From Pseudoduganella namucuonensis (GTDB taxonomy: Bacteria > Pseudomonadota > Gammaproteobacteria > Burkholderiales > Burkholderiaceae_D): a DNA stretch of 64,000 nucleotides. Location of the stretch: contig NZ_FPBO01000007.1 in the NCBI RefSeq assembly GCF_900116645.1, positions 62,001-126,000 of the forward strand. Direction: 5' to 3'. The notes beneath the pieces were generated by a model, which saw only the letters and a program-made list of their open reading frames with translations, was not told the DNA's origin and made no database searches. The position numbers were made by a program, and so were the translations under genes. Shown here one piece after another: positions 37,162 to 46,739 of this stretch. Position 1 is the first letter of the stretch, and each line of letters opens with the position of its first letter.

Positions 37162-38429
37162 GGCGTGCCCGCCGCGAACCAGGCGGCCAGCACGTCGCGC
37201 TCGGCCTGCGTCATGCCGGTGACGTTCCCCAGCGGCATGGATTGCGACTGCACGGCGGCGCCGAAGATGGATGCCGAGCGCGAGCGTATCTGCGCCTCGG
37301 TGTCGAAGGTGATGCCCAGCGGCGCGGTATTGAAGCCGGGCTGGGTCGGCCGCACCGAGTGGCACGGCACGCAGCGCTGCGTGACGATGGTCTGCACCTG
37401 CGGGAACAGGCTGGGCTGCACCACCGGCTTGGCGGCGTTGAACACGCCGCTCTGGCCCAGCGCGCTGTTGGTCCAGCCGCCGGTGGCCACGCCGGTGGCC
37501 AAGTCGATGCTGCCCTTCACCACCATGCTCAGGTTGGTGCCGGTCAAGGTCACTTCGAAGCGTCCGCCGTCCGCCAGCGTGGTGCTGCCCGCCACGTCCA
37601 CGGCCGCCCCGGTCAGCCGGCCGCTCGCCTGCAGCGCGCCGCTGGCGTTGACGACGATGGACAGGTTGCCGCTGTCGCCGCCGCGCAGGCTGCCGTCGTA
37701 CTGGGCGGCGTAGGCGCTCACGGGGTGGGCCGGCAGGCTGCTGCCCCAGGGCAGGTATTCGATGCCGTTGCGGATGCTGGGCAGCACCAGGTCCTTGTTC
37801 TCGGGCGAGTCGGAAAAGTTCAGCAGCGTCTGCGCGCGCGACAGCTTGATGCCGTCCGGGTGCGTGCCCTCGAGGTAGCCGACGTGGTACAGCACGCCCG
37901 GCTCGTCCGGCTCGCGCTGCAGCACGTTGCGGTACAACTGCGTGACGTAGGCGCGGTTGTTCAGCGCGCCGTACAGGTCGGAGAATTCCTTGCTGGCGAT
38001 GAAGGAGGTGGCCACGTCGTGCAGCAACGCGCCGTTGTCCAGCGTTTCCAGGTGGTAGCCCAGGCCGGCGATGTCGGGTTTGCGGTTGAAGGTGGCCTGG
38101 TACAGCCGGAAGATCTTGCCCGCGTTGCCGTCCAGGTCCAGGCCGACGGCGCTGTCGGCGAAGCGCAAACGGCTGTTGGGGGCCACGTGCCTTAGGGCGC
38201 CGCCGACAATGTCCGTGATGGTGTAGGTGCCGTCGGGATTGCCGGCGATGGTGTACTGGCTGTAGTTGCCGGCGAAGGTGGCGGCGAAGGCCACCGCGCC
38301 CTGGCGCGCGGGAACGGTTCCGCCCTGCGCCGCCGTCCCGGGTGCGGGAGTCTGGCCGGCCTGGTCCCCGGCGCCGCAACCCGCCAGCGCCAACAGTAAC
38401 AAGATGCTGCTTATACGGTAAGTTGCCAT
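37158..38429 (-). CDS. Lipoprotein with DUF4214 repeats and C-terminal c-type haem motif
   Basis: 423 residues. The lipobox LALAGC sits at the end of a hydrophobic N-terminus. A DUF4214 region follows (FRLYQATFNRKPDIAGLGYH, LYRNVLQREPDEPGVLYH), then a beta-rich stretch, then a C-terminal cytochrome-c-like domain with RCVPCHS (CxxCH) and a possible axial Met in SQSMPLGNVTGMT. This DUF4214 plus cytochrome fusion is unusual. An upstream ATG at 38465 would lengthen the N-terminus by 12 residues. Predicted to face the periplasm or cell surface. Confidence 0.85.
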   Translation of the reverse strand: MATYRISSILLLLALAGCGAGDQAGQTPAPGTAAQGGTVPARQGAVAFAATFAGNYSQYTIAGNPDGTYTITDIVGGALRHVAPNSRLRFADSAVGLDLDGNAGKIFRLYQATFNRKPDIAGLGYHLETLDNGALLHDVATSFIASKEFSDLYGALNNRAYVTQLYRNVLQREPDEPGVLYHVGYLEGTHPDGIKLSRAQTLLNFSDSPENKDLVLPSIRNGIEYLPWGSSLPAHPVSAYAAQYDGSLRGGDSGNLSIVVNASGALQASGRLTGAAVDVAGSTTLADGGRFEVTLTGTNLSMVVKGSIDLATGVATGGWTNSALGQSGVFNAAKPVVQPSLFPQVQTIVTQRCVPCHSVRPTQPGFNTAPLGITFDTEAQIRSRSASIFGAAVQSQSMPLGNVTGMTQAERDVLAAWFAAGTP

Positions 38430-38528
38430 GATCGTCCCAAGGATGCGATATATGCCAGATTTCATGGTAATCAACTGCGGCGGCGATGGCAACCGGCATG
38501 GCGGGCGGCGCGGAAAAACCACGCTGGC

Positions 38529-38556
38529 AAAAAAAAACCCGCCGGCATGCGGCGGG
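38529..38556 (-). terminator. Rho-independent terminator after the ComEA-like gene
   Basis: On the plus strand CCCGCCG-GCATG-CGGCGGG (38538–38556) is preceded by nine A residues; on the minus strand this is a GC hairpin followed by a T-run, 23 bases after the stop codon. Confidence 0.8.
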
Positions 38557-38578
38557 CTGGAAGGAAGGCCGGGGAGGC

Positions 38579-38908
38579 TTATTTGCCCTTGGCGGCGGTC
38601 TGCATCGGTTTGGCGGCGGCGGGCTTGGCGGCGGCGCCGTCGCGGGATTTGCCGTTGACCATCAGGCCCGCCTCGGACAGCTTCATGGCGTTCTTCTCGC
38701 CCACGCCCTTGACGCGGGCCTCGAAGTCGGCCCAGTCCTTGAACTCGCCTTTCGCGCGCTCGTCCAGGATGGCCTTGGACTTGGCGGGACCGATGCCCTT
38801 GACGGCGTCCAGCGCGGCGGCGTCCGCCTTGTTGACGTCGACCTGGGCGAAGGCGAAGCCCATGGTCGCGACCAGGGCGGCTACGGCGAGCAGCAGTTTC
38901 TTCATCAT
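38579..38908 (-). CDS. ComEA-like helix-hairpin-helix protein
   Basis: 109 residues with a signal peptide (LLLAVAALVATMGFAFAQ). One HhH region follows (VDVNKADAAALDAVKGIGPAKSKAI), then a second similar element (WADFEARVKGVGEKNAMKL) and a Lys/Ala-rich tail. ComEA-type proteins bind DNA in the periplasm during uptake; this short form occurs widely and its role in transformation is not certain. Two consecutive ATGs follow GGAGGAAG; either could start the protein. Confidence 0.88.
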   Translation of the reverse strand: MMKKLLLAVAALVATMGFAFAQVDVNKADAAALDAVKGIGPAKSKAILDERAKGEFKDWADFEARVKGVGEKNAMKLSEAGLMVNGKSRDGAAAKPAAAKPMQTAAKGK

Positions 38909-39041
38909 GACTTCCTCCGTTTGGTGGATGCAAGGCCGGTGGCGCGCCTTGTCCCCGTTAAACGGATGGGAGCCTTGCCGGATGACGCCGCAACATTGAG
39001 CGCTCTCAACCGAAAAAACCGAACTCCGCGCAACCCCGTTT

Positions 39042-39986
39042 TCAGCCGAACAGTTCCTCGCGCGTGACGGTGGCCGTGCCCAGTTTGCCGACCACGATGC
39101 CGCCGGCGCGGTTGGCCGTCTGCACCGCGTCGTTCCAGCCGGCGCCGGCGCCCAGCATGGCGGCCATGGTGGCGATCACGGTGTCGCCGGCGCCGGACAC
39201 GTCGAACACCTCGCGCGCGTCGGCCGGGGTGTGGAACACTTCCTTCTCGGTGTACAGCGTCATGCCCTCCTCCGAGCGCGTCAGCAGCAGCGCGTCCAGC
39301 TTGAGTTCGGCGCGCAGGTTCTGCGCCTTGGCGGTCAGTTGCTCCTCGCCGCTCCAGCTCCCGGCGATGTGGCGGAACTCGGACTTGTTCGGGGTCAGCA
39401 CGGTGGCGCCCGCGTAGCGCGCGAAATCGTCGCCTTTCGGGTCGACCATCACCACCTTGCCGGCGGCGCGGCCGGCGGCGATCATGTCTGCCACGTTGAC
39501 CAGGCTGCCCTTGGCGTAGTCGGACAGGATGATGACGTCGTAGTCGGCCAGCAGCGCCTTGTACTGCATCAGCTTGTTGCGCAGCACGGTGTCGCTGGGC
39601 GGCTCCTCGAAGTCGATGCGCAGCATCTGTTGCTGGCGGCCGATGACGCGCAGCTTGATGATGGTGGAGATGGCCTCGTCGCGCTTGAGGTAGCTGTGGA
39701 TGCCGCCGCCGTGCAGCAGCTGCTCGACCTGCGTGCCGGCCTCGTCGGCGCCGACCACGCCCAGCAGGCCGGCGTGGGCGCCCAGCGCGGCGGCGTTGCG
39801 GGCCACGTTGGCGGCGCCGCCCAGGCGCGCCTCGCGCTTCTCGATGCGCACGATGGGCACCGGCGCCTCCGGCGAAATGCGGCTGACGTCGCCGAACCAG
39901 TAGCGGTCCAGCATGACGTCGCCGACCACCAGGATGCGGACCTGGTCCAGGGCGGGGGCTTGGTAGGTGGTTACGGCTGTGCTCAT
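39042..39986 (-). CDS. rfaE1: D-glycero-beta-D-manno-heptose-7-phosphate kinase
   Basis: 314 residues, PfkB/ribokinase family. LVVGDVMLDRYWFGDVSRISPEAPVPI is the heptose kinase hallmark; GGAANVARNAAALGA and the anion-hole motif DVSGAGDTVIAT complete the fold. It corresponds to the N-terminal half of E. coli HldE; the adenylyltransferase half is absent, so it must be encoded elsewhere. It supplies ADP-heptose for LPS. Eleven bases separate it from lapB, consistent with an LPS operon. Confidence 0.93.
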   Translation of the reverse strand: MSTAVTTYQAPALDQVRILVVGDVMLDRYWFGDVSRISPEAPVPIVRIEKREARLGGAANVARNAAALGAHAGLLGVVGADEAGTQVEQLLHGGGIHSYLKRDEAISTIIKLRVIGRQQQMLRIDFEEPPSDTVLRNKLMQYKALLADYDVIILSDYAKGSLVNVADMIAAGRAAGKVVMVDPKGDDFARYAGATVLTPNKSEFRHIAGSWSGEEQLTAKAQNLRAELKLDALLLTRSEEGMTLYTEKEVFHTPADAREVFDVSGAGDTVIATMAAMLGAGAGWNDAVQTANRAGGIVVGKLGTATVTREELFG

Positions 39987-39996
39987 GGCGCCCTCG

Positions 39997-41172
39997 TCAG
40001 TTCATCACATTCAATTCTTCGGTGCGGCGCGGCGGGTAGGTTTCCCACTTGCTGCAACCCGGGCAATGCCAATAGTACTGGCGCGCCTTGAAGCCGCAGT
40101 GGCCGCACTGGTAGCGCGCCAGCTTCTGCGTGTAGCCGTGCACCAGGCCCTTGACCATGGACAGCTCGGACAGCAGCGCGGCCGGCGCGTCCATCATGCG
40201 CGCCTCGAGCAGCTTGTCCAGGCCCAGCAGGGTCGGCGTGCGGCGCAGCTCGTCGCTGACCAATTGCTTGGCGGCGTCCACGCCGTCGAGCTCGATCACG
40301 GCCTTGAACACCACCTCCAGCAGGTCGATCGACGAGGCCTGCTCCAGGTAGGACTTCAACAGGCTGACGCCCTCCTGCGGCCGGCCGACCTTGCGGTAGC
40401 CGTCCATCATGCGGGTGGCGACCAGCGCCACGTGCGGCACGCTCTGCTGCTCGACGCGGCGCCAGGTGGCCAGCGCGCCCTCGACGTCGCCCTGCGCCAT
40501 CTGCACGTCGCCCACCAGGATGGTGGCGCGCACGCTGGTGCGGTCGGCCTGCAGCGCCTGGTCCAGCAGGCCCTGGGCCTGCTCGGGATGCATGCGCACC
40601 AGCGCGTCCTGCGCCATTTCGCAGTAGAACTGCGAGATTTCCTTCTGGCGCGCGCCGGCGCCCGAATCCTGCAGCCCGCGCGCGGCCTCGATCGCGCGCT
40701 GCCACTCCTTCTCGCGCTGGAAGATCTCCAGCAGCGAGCGGCGCGCCTGCACGCCGTACTGGGTGTCGACCAGGCGCTTGAAGGTCTCCTCGGCGCGGTC
40801 CAGCAGGCCGGCCTTCAGGTAGTCCATGCCCAGCTCGTATTCGGCGTGCGCCTTCTGCTCGGCCGGCAGGTCGGGCCGCGACAGCAGGTTCTGGTGCACG
40901 CGGATGGCGCGCTCGGTCTCGCCGCGGCGGCGGAACAGGTTGCCCAGCGCGAAATGCATGTCGGCGGTCTCGGGGTCCAGCCGCACGATCTCGATGAAGG
41001 CGTCGATGGCCTTGTCCGGCTGGTCGTTCAGCAGGAAGTTCAAGCCCTTGAAATAGCCGCGCGGCAAGGTGCGCGACTCGGACACCAGCTGGCGGATGTC
41101 CACGCGCGCCGCGATCCAGCCCAGGGCGAAAAAGATGGGCATGCCCAGTAACCACCAGAGTTCGAATTCCAT
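39997..41172 (-). CDS. lapB: LPS assembly protein LapB (YciM)
   Basis: 391 residues: N-terminal membrane anchor (LWWLLGMPIFFALGWIAARVDI), about nine TPR motifs, and a C-terminal rubredoxin-type metal site with CGHCGFKARQYYWHCPGC. In E. coli LapB controls FtsH-mediated turnover of LpxC. It sits between lapA and the heptose kinase gene as expected. Confidence 0.95.
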   Translation of the reverse strand: MEFELWWLLGMPIFFALGWIAARVDIRQLVSESRTLPRGYFKGLNFLLNDQPDKAIDAFIEIVRLDPETADMHFALGNLFRRRGETERAIRVHQNLLSRPDLPAEQKAHAEYELGMDYLKAGLLDRAEETFKRLVDTQYGVQARRSLLEIFQREKEWQRAIEAARGLQDSGAGARQKEISQFYCEMAQDALVRMHPEQAQGLLDQALQADRTSVRATILVGDVQMAQGDVEGALATWRRVEQQSVPHVALVATRMMDGYRKVGRPQEGVSLLKSYLEQASSIDLLEVVFKAVIELDGVDAAKQLVSDELRRTPTLLGLDKLLEARMMDAPAALLSELSMVKGLVHGYTQKLARYQCGHCGFKARQYYWHCPGCSKWETYPPRRTEELNVMN

Positions 41173-41203
41173 GTCTTCTTGTACTTAGAGGAAGGGGTGC
41201 GGC

Positions 41204-41509
41204 TTATTGCTGCGCGTTGACGCTGTCCGGCTGCGGCTGCGCGTTCACCTGCAGGGCCGAGGTTTGCAGTGTCTGGATGGTGGATTTTTGTTTGGTCGCT
41301 TCGCGCCGGTGGCGGAACACGGTGGGGGTGAGCGCGAGCACGCCGAGGACGGCGCCGGCGACGAAGAAGCCGAGCAGCATCAGCACCAGGGGGCCGCGTA
41401 ATTCGTAATTCAGGAACAGCACCAGGTCGACTTCCTGGGTGTTCTTCAGGGCGAAGCCGAAGAACAGGACAAACAGGATAAAACCAACAACAGTGGAAAC
41501 AATTTTCAT
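41204..41509 (-). CDS. lapA: LapA-family inner membrane protein
   Basis: 101 residues with two transmembrane helices (IVSTVVGFILFVLFFGFALKN and LVLMLLGFFVAGAVLGVLAL) and a polar C-terminal tail. The conserved N of ALKNTQEVDLVLF fits LapA (DUF1049). The start MKIVSTVV is preferred over one seven codons earlier. It lies between ihfB and lapB, the common arrangement. Confidence 0.9.
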   Translation of the reverse strand: MKIVSTVVGFILFVLFFGFALKNTQEVDLVLFLNYELRGPLVLMLLGFFVAGAVLGVLALTPTVFRHRREATKQKSTIQTLQTSALQVNAQPQPDSVNAQQ

Positions 41510-41528
41510 CAGCCAGCTTCCCCATATC

Positions 41529-41555
41529 AAAAAAAAACGGCATCCAGGGACGCCG
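41529..41555 (-). terminator. Rho-independent terminator between ihfB and lapA
   Basis: On the minus strand CGGC-GTCC…GGAT-GCCG folds with one G·U pair and a 2-nt loop, followed by nine T residues (A-run 41529–41537 on plus). It separates the rpsA–ihfB transcript from the LPS genes, although lapA starts only 20 bases later. Confidence 0.65.
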
Positions 41556-41609
41556 CTCTTTTACATCCGCCGGGGATGGGCTCGCGCCCGCCCCCGATCC
41601 ATAGACGAG

Positions 41610-41915
41610 TCAGTCCTCGATGATCGGTTGCCCGACCATCGCGTCGACGCGCTCGCGCAACTGCTTGCCAGGCTTGAAGTGAGGCACCCGTTTCTCGGGC
41701 ACCATCACCTTGTCGCCGGACTTCGGATTGCGGCCGATACGGGGCGGCCTGCTATTCAAAGCAAAGCTGCCGAAGCCGCGGATCTCGATGCGCTGGCCGC
41801 TCGCGAGCGCGCCGGTCATCGCATCGAGTATCGTCTTCACCGCGTACTCCGCATCCTTGGCCACCAGCTGAGAATAGCGCTCAGCCAGGCGGTTGATCAA
41901 CTCGGACTTGGTCAT
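41610..41915 (-). CDS. ihfB: Integration host factor subunit beta
   Basis: 101 residues with the DNABII signature [24 protein letters not shown] and [10 protein letters not shown] at the start. IHF bends DNA and aids transcription, replication and recombination. It stands 16 bases downstream of rpsA, as in most betaproteobacteria. Confidence 0.96.
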   Translation of the reverse strand: MTKSELINRLAERYSQLVAKDAEYAVKTILDAMTGALASGQRIEIRGFGSFALNSRPPRIGRNPKSGDKVMVPEKRVPHFKPGKQLRERVDAMVGQPIIED

Positions 41916-41931
41916 CTAAGTAACAGACGTC

Positions 41932-43620
41932 TTAGTTCTTGTTATCGAACTTGGCTTTCAGCAGTGCGCCCAGGCTGGTGGTGCCCGAAGCGGCGCTGCT
42001 GTCGACCGATGCCATCTTCTGCATGGCTTCCGCGGTTTCAGCGTTGTCCTTGGCTTTGATCGACAGCTGGATCGAACGCGCTTTGCGGTCGATGTTGATG
42101 ACCAGGGCTTCCACGGAATCGCCCACTTTCAGGTGGGTGCCGGCATCTTCCACGCGGTCGCGGGAGATTTCGGAAGCGCGCAGGTAGCCTTCGACTTCGT
42201 CGGACAGCTGGATCACGGCGCCTTTAGGCTCGACCGATTTCACGGTGCCGGTGACCAGGGCGCCCTTGTCGTTGATGGCCGCGAAGTTGTTGAACGGGTC
42301 GCCTTCCAGTTGCTTGACGCCCAGGGAAACGCGCTCGCGCTCCACGTCGATCGCCAGAACAACGGCTTCCAGTTCGTCACCCTTCTTGAACTTGCGCACG
42401 GCTTCTTCGCCGGACTCGGTCCACGACAGGTCGGACAGGTGCACCAGGCCGTCGATGTTGCCGGCCAGACCGATGAACACGCCGAAGTCGGTGATCGATT
42501 TGATCGCGCCGCGGACTTTGTCACCTTTCTTATGGGTCACGCCGAAGTCGTCCCATGGGTTGGCTTTGCACTGTTTCATGCCCAGCGAGATACGACGACG
42601 CTCTTCGTCGATCTCCAGAACCATCACTTCAACCTCGTCGCCCAGTTGGACGACTTTGTTTGGAGCGACGTTCTTGTTGGTCCAGTCCATTTCGGAAACG
42701 TGCACCAGGCCTTCGATGCCCTGTTCCACTTCAACGAACGCGCCGTAGTCGGTCAGGTTCGTGACTTTGCCGAACAGGCGGGTGCCTTGCGGGTAACGAC
42801 GGGACAGACCGGTCCAAGGATCGTCGCCCAGTTGCTTCACGCCCAGCGAAACACGGTTCTTCTCTTGATCGTATTTCAGGACTTTGGCGGTGATCTCTTG
42901 ACCAACGGTCAGCACTTCCGACGGGTGACGCACACGACGCCATGCCAGGTCGGTGATGTGCAGCAGGCCGTCGATGCCGCCCAGGTCCACGAACGCGCCG
43001 TAGTCGGTGATGTTTTTCACAACGCCGGTCACCACGGTGCCTTCTTTCAGCGTTTCCATCAGTTTCTGACGCTCTTCGCCCATCGAAGCTTCGATGACGG
43101 CGCGGCGGGACAGAACGACGTTGTTACGCTTGCGGTCCAGTTTGATGACTTTGAATTCGAGGGTCTTGCCTTCGAACGGGGTGGTGTCTTTGACGGGACG
43201 GGTGTCCACCAGCGAACCCGGCAGGAACGCGCGGATGCCGTTGGTCAGAACGGTCAGGCCGCCCTTGACTTTGCCATTGACGGTGCCGACGACGATTTCG
43301 CCGGATTCCATTGCTTTTTCCAGAGCCAGCCACGAAGCCAGACGCTTGGCTTTGTCGCGCGACAGGATGGTATCGCCGAAACCGTTTTCCAGCGATTCGA
43401 TGGCCACGGAAACGAAGTCGCCTACTTTGACTTCCAGTTCGCCTTGGTCATTCTTGAATTCTTCAACAGGGATGAAAGCTTCCGATTTCAGGCCGGCGTT
43501 AACGATCACGAAATTGTGATCCAGACGAACGACTTCAGCGGAGATCACTTCGCCGGAACGCATGTCTTGACGCGACAGGGATTCCTCGAAGAGGGCTGCG
43601 AAACTTTCCATATTAGACAT
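41932..43620 (-). CDS. rpsA: 30S ribosomal protein S1
   Basis: 562 residues with six S1 (OB-fold) repeats; repeats 3–6 share the [22 protein letters not shown] type pattern. The N-terminus [22 protein letters not shown] is typical. S1 brings mRNA to the 30S subunit. Codon choice here is visibly more biased than in neighbours, consistent with high expression. Confidence 0.97.
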   Translation of the reverse strand: MSNMESFAALFEESLSRQDMRSGEVISAEVVRLDHNFVIVNAGLKSEAFIPVEEFKNDQGELEVKVGDFVSVAIESLENGFGDTILSRDKAKRLASWLALEKAMESGEIVVGTVNGKVKGGLTVLTNGIRAFLPGSLVDTRPVKDTTPFEGKTLEFKVIKLDRKRNNVVLSRRAVIEASMGEERQKLMETLKEGTVVTGVVKNITDYGAFVDLGGIDGLLHITDLAWRRVRHPSEVLTVGQEITAKVLKYDQEKNRVSLGVKQLGDDPWTGLSRRYPQGTRLFGKVTNLTDYGAFVEVEQGIEGLVHVSEMDWTNKNVAPNKVVQLGDEVEVMVLEIDEERRRISLGMKQCKANPWDDFGVTHKKGDKVRGAIKSITDFGVFIGLAGNIDGLVHLSDLSWTESGEEAVRKFKKGDELEAVVLAIDVERERVSLGVKQLEGDPFNNFAAINDKGALVTGTVKSVEPKGAVIQLSDEVEGYLRASEISRDRVEDAGTHLKVGDSVEALVINIDRKARSIQLSIKAKDNAETAEAMQKMASVDSSAASGTTSLGALLKAKFDNKN

Positions 43621-43714
43621 AGAACTTCCATGTTAACCAGTAAGGCCCGCACCATGCGGCTTCAACTGGGTTAGGTTAATCAAATACCAAGGCAATCAGA
43701 GCGTGCCCGGCACC

Positions 43715-44386
43715 CTACGATTTCCCGATGGCCGCATGCCACTGCAACACCTGGGCGACCGCCGCTTCGACGGTCATTTCCGAGGTGTCCAGCACATGCG
43801 CCCCCTCTGCGGGGACCAGCGGCGCGATGGCCCGGTTCGTATCCCGGTCATCCCGCGCCTTCAAATCCATCAGGAGGTCTTCCATATTAGCAGAAAATCC
43901 CTTAGCTATCAATTGCTTATATCGACGCTCCGCGCGCGCCTGGACGCTGGCGGTCAAAAACACCTTCATCGAGGCGTTCGGGAAGATCACCGTGCCCATG
44001 TCGCGCCCGTCCGCCACCAGTCCGGGCGCCTTGCGGAAACCCAGCTGCACGCCGTACAGCGCCTGGCGCACGGCGGGGAAGGCGGCGATTTTCGACGCCG
44101 TGTTGCCGACGTTTTCCTGCCGGATCGCGTCGGTGACGTTTTCATGCGACAGGAACACGGCGTCCCCGGTGAAACTGATGTGCAGATGCTCGGCCAGCTT
44201 GGCCAGCGCGTGCTCGTCGGTCAGGCTGGTGTCGCGGCGGATCGCCTGCAGCGCGGTCAAACGGTAGAGCGCGCCCGAGTCCAGCAGGTGGAAGCCGAGG
44301 TGTTCGGCCACCTTGTGCGCGACGGTGCCCTTGCCGGATGCGGTGGGACCGTCGATGGTGATGACGGGGATGGTGGATGTCGGCAT
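43715..44386 (-). CDS. cmk: Cytidylate kinase
   Basis: 223 residues with P-loop [11 protein letters not shown] near residue 14, [10 protein letters not shown] and [13 protein letters not shown] (the NMP-binding Asp-Arg-Asp region). It phosphorylates CMP and dCMP. The start [13 protein letters not shown] is preferred; an upstream ATG 11 codons earlier lies within the inverted repeat. Between aroA and rpsA as usual. Confidence 0.95.
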   Translation of the reverse strand: MPTSTIPVITIDGPTASGKGTVAHKVAEHLGFHLLDSGALYRLTALQAIRRDTSLTDEHALAKLAEHLHISFTGDAVFLSHENVTDAIRQENVGNTASKIAAFPAVRQALYGVQLGFRKAPGLVADGRDMGTVIFPNASMKVFLTASVQARAERRYKQLIAKGFSANMEDLLMDLKARDDRDTNRAIAPLVPAEGAHVLDTSEMTVEAAVAQVLQWHAAIGKS

Positions 44387-44400
44387 AGGTTGGTTGCTCG

Positions 44401-44466
44401 AAAACCGGGGACAGACCACGTTTTTCGGGAAATGTTGCTCCGAAACCGTGGTCTGACCCCGGTTTT
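44401..44466. repeat. Near-perfect inverted repeat at the aroA stop (GGGGTCAGACC family)
   Basis: Left arm 44401–44428 (AAAACCGGGGACAGACCACG…) and right arm 44440–44466 (…CGTGGTCTGACCCCGGTTTT) pair with only few mismatches around an 11-nt loop. The aroA stop codon overlaps the outer end of the right arm, so the repeat fills the whole aroA–cmk gap. It may modulate expression within the operon. Confidence 0.75.
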
Positions 44467-45829
44467 AAATTAAGTTGTCGTGGGCGATGCCCGCGAAGGC
44501 GGCGAAGTAGTCCGGGAAGGTCTTGGCCACGCATTTCGGGTCGTTGATGCGGATGGTGTTGCCGCGCCGCGCGGCGCCGTCCAGCGACGCCAGCGAGAAG
44601 CACATGGCCATGCGGTGGTCGTCGTAGGTGTCGATGGCGGCCGTGCCGATCACGGCCGGCGGCGTCACCTTCAGGTAGTCGGCGCCCTCCTCCACCTCGG
44701 CGCCCAGCTTGCGCAGCTCGGTGGCCATGGCGGCGATGCGGTCGGTCTCCTTCACGCGCCAGCTGGCGATGTTGCGCAAGGTGGTGGTGCCCTCGGCGTA
44801 CAGCGCGGCCACGGCGATGGTCATCGCGGCGTCCGGGATGTGGTTGAAGTCCAGGTCCACCGCCTTCAGCGGGCCAGAGGATTTGGCCTCGATCCAGTTG
44901 TCGCCCATGGTGATCCGGGCGCCCATCTGTTCCAACGCCTCGGCGAAGCGCACGTCGCCCTGGATCGAGTCGCGGCCCACGCCCTCGACCCGCACCGGGC
45001 CGCCGGCGATCGCGCCGGCCGCCAGGAAGTAGGACGCCGACGAGGCGTCGCCCTCGACGTGGATGGTGCCGGGGCTCTTGTAGCTCTGGCCGGCCCGCAC
45101 CGTGAACGCGGCCCAGCCGTCCTGCTCGACCGTCACGCCGAAGCGGCGCATCAGGTTCAGCGTGATCTCGATGTAGGGCTTGGAAATGAGCTCGCCGACC
45201 ACGTCGATGGTGACGTCGTGGCCGCGCGCCATCAGCGGCGCCACCATCAGCAGCGCGGTCAGGAACTGGCTGGAGACGTCGCCGCGCACCGACAGGCGGG
45301 CCGCCGTGATGTGGCCCTTGTGGATGTGCAGCGGCGGGTAGCCGGGATTGCCGGTGTATTCGATTTGCGCGCCGACGGCGTTGAGCGCGTCCACCAGGTC
45401 GCCGATCGGGCGCTCGTGCATGCGCTGCACGCCGTGCAGCGTGTAGTCGCCGCCGATCACGGCCAACGCCGCCGTCAGCGGGCGGATCGCGGTGCCGGCG
45501 TTGCCCATGAAGAGGTCGGCCTTGTGGTTCGGGAAGGCGACGCCGGCCGCCCCGCCCGCGCCCCGCACGCGGTGCACCTGGTGCACGCCCGCGTCGGGAC
45601 CCAGGTCCTCCTGGGTCCAGTGCACGCCCAGCGCCGTCAGGGCGCTCAGCATCACGGCGGTGTCGTCGGAGGCCAGCAGGTCGACGATCTTCGTCTCGCC
45701 CTCGGCCAGCGCGGACAGCAGCAGGATGCGGTTGGAAATGCTCTTCGAGCCGGGCAGGCGCACCACGCCTTCGACGTGCATCACCGGCTTCAGGTCGATG
45801 TGGTGGGGATAGTGTTTTTGCTGCGTCAT
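44465..45829 (-). CDS. aroA: 3-phosphoshikimate 1-carboxyvinyltransferase (EPSP synthase)
   Basis: 454 residues. Conserved blocks: [49 protein letters not shown] and the late [15 protein letters not shown] with [13 protein letters not shown]. It forms EPSP from shikimate-3-phosphate and PEP. A Gly/Ala/His-rich stretch before LFMGNAGT ([18 protein letters not shown]) makes the enzyme somewhat longer than the usual 427–440 residues. It lies in the serC–rpsA cluster. Confidence 0.96.
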   Translation of the reverse strand: MTQQKHYPHHIDLKPVMHVEGVVRLPGSKSISNRILLLSALAEGETKIVDLLASDDTAVMLSALTALGVHWTQEDLGPDAGVHQVHRVRGAGGAAGVAFPNHKADLFMGNAGTAIRPLTAALAVIGGDYTLHGVQRMHERPIGDLVDALNAVGAQIEYTGNPGYPPLHIHKGHITAARLSVRGDVSSQFLTALLMVAPLMARGHDVTIDVVGELISKPYIEITLNLMRRFGVTVEQDGWAAFTVRAGQSYKSPGTIHVEGDASSASYFLAAGAIAGGPVRVEGVGRDSIQGDVRFAEALEQMGARITMGDNWIEAKSSGPLKAVDLDFNHIPDAAMTIAVAALYAEGTTTLRNIASWRVKETDRIAAMATELRKLGAEVEEGADYLKVTPPAVIGTAAIDTYDDHRMAMCFSLASLDGAARRGNTIRINDPKCVAKTFPDYFAAFAGIAHDNLI

Positions 45830-45839
45830 GCCGATTCCT

Positions 45840-46739
45840 TTATTCTGCTTGGTCTTGTGCTGGCGGCGCCTCGGCCGCCTCGATGGTGGCGATCCAGCGC
45901 TCGCGCGCCTCGCGCGCGTTGCCGTACACCGCCTGCAGCCCCGCGCCGTCGCCGGCGGCCAGCTGCGCGCGCATGCGGGCCAGCTGCGCCATGTAGGCGT
46001 CCAGCTCCGTCAGCAGCGCGGCCTGGTTGGCCAGGCTGATGTCGCGCCACATCTCCGGCGAGCTGCCGGCGATGCGGGTGAAGTCGCGGAAGCCGCTGGC
46101 GGCGTACTGGAACAGCAGCTCGGCGTGCGGCTTGTGGGCGATGTCGTCGACCAGCGCGTAGGCCAGCAGGTGCGGCAGGTGGCTGACGGCGGCGAACACC
46201 TTGTCGTGCTCCTCCGCCGTGAGGCGGTGGATGATGGCGCCGCAGGCGCGCCAGGCGGCGGCCACCAGTTCCACGTCGCGCTCGTCGTTTTCGGCCAGCG
46301 GCGTGAGCACCACCTTCTTGCCCCGGTACAGGTCGGGGATGGCCGCGTCCGGACCGTTGCTTTCGCGCCCGGCGATGGGGTGGCCGGGCACGAAGCGCCC
46401 GGCTTTGTCGCCCAGCGCCACGCGCGCGGCGGCGGCGGCGTCGGACTTGGTGCTGCCGGCGTCCGTCACCACGATGCGCGCGTCCAGGTGCGGCCGCAGC
46501 GCCTCGAGAATGGGGCCGGTCTGCGCCACCGGGGCCGCCAGCAGCACCAGGTCGGCGTCCTTGACGGCGGTGGCGATGTCGTCGCCGACGACGTCGATGA
46601 TGCCCAGTTCCAGCGCGCGCTGCAGCGACGCCCGCGAACGCCCCATGCCGACGATGGTGCCGACCGCGCCCGCCTCTTTCAGCGCGCGCGCGAACGAGCC
46701 GCCGATCAGGCCCACGCCGAAGATGACGACCTTATTCAC
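45840..46739 (-). CDS. tyrA: Prephenate dehydrogenase
   Basis: 299 residues from a GTG start ([22 protein letters not shown]-binding GxGxxG). [11 protein letters not shown] and [15 protein letters not shown] are the substrate-binding blocks, including the conserved His. It oxidises prephenate to 4-hydroxyphenylpyruvate for tyrosine. It overlaps the hisC stop by 8 bases and is followed by aroA 11 bases later. No ACT or chorismate mutase domain is attached. Confidence 0.93.
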   Translation of the reverse strand: MNKVVIFGVGLIGGSFARALKEAGAVGTIVGMGRSRASLQRALELGIIDVVGDDIATAVKDADLVLLAAPVAQTGPILEALRPHLDARIVVTDAGSTKSDAAAAARVALGDKAGRFVPGHPIAGRESNGPDAAIPDLYRGKKVVLTPLAENDERDVELVAAAWRACGAIIHRLTAEEHDKVFAAVSHLPHLLAYALVDDIAHKPHAELLFQYAASGFRDFTRIAGSSPEMWRDISLANQAALLTELDAYMAQLARMRAQLAAGDGAGLQAVYGNAREARERWIATIEAAEAPPAQDQAE

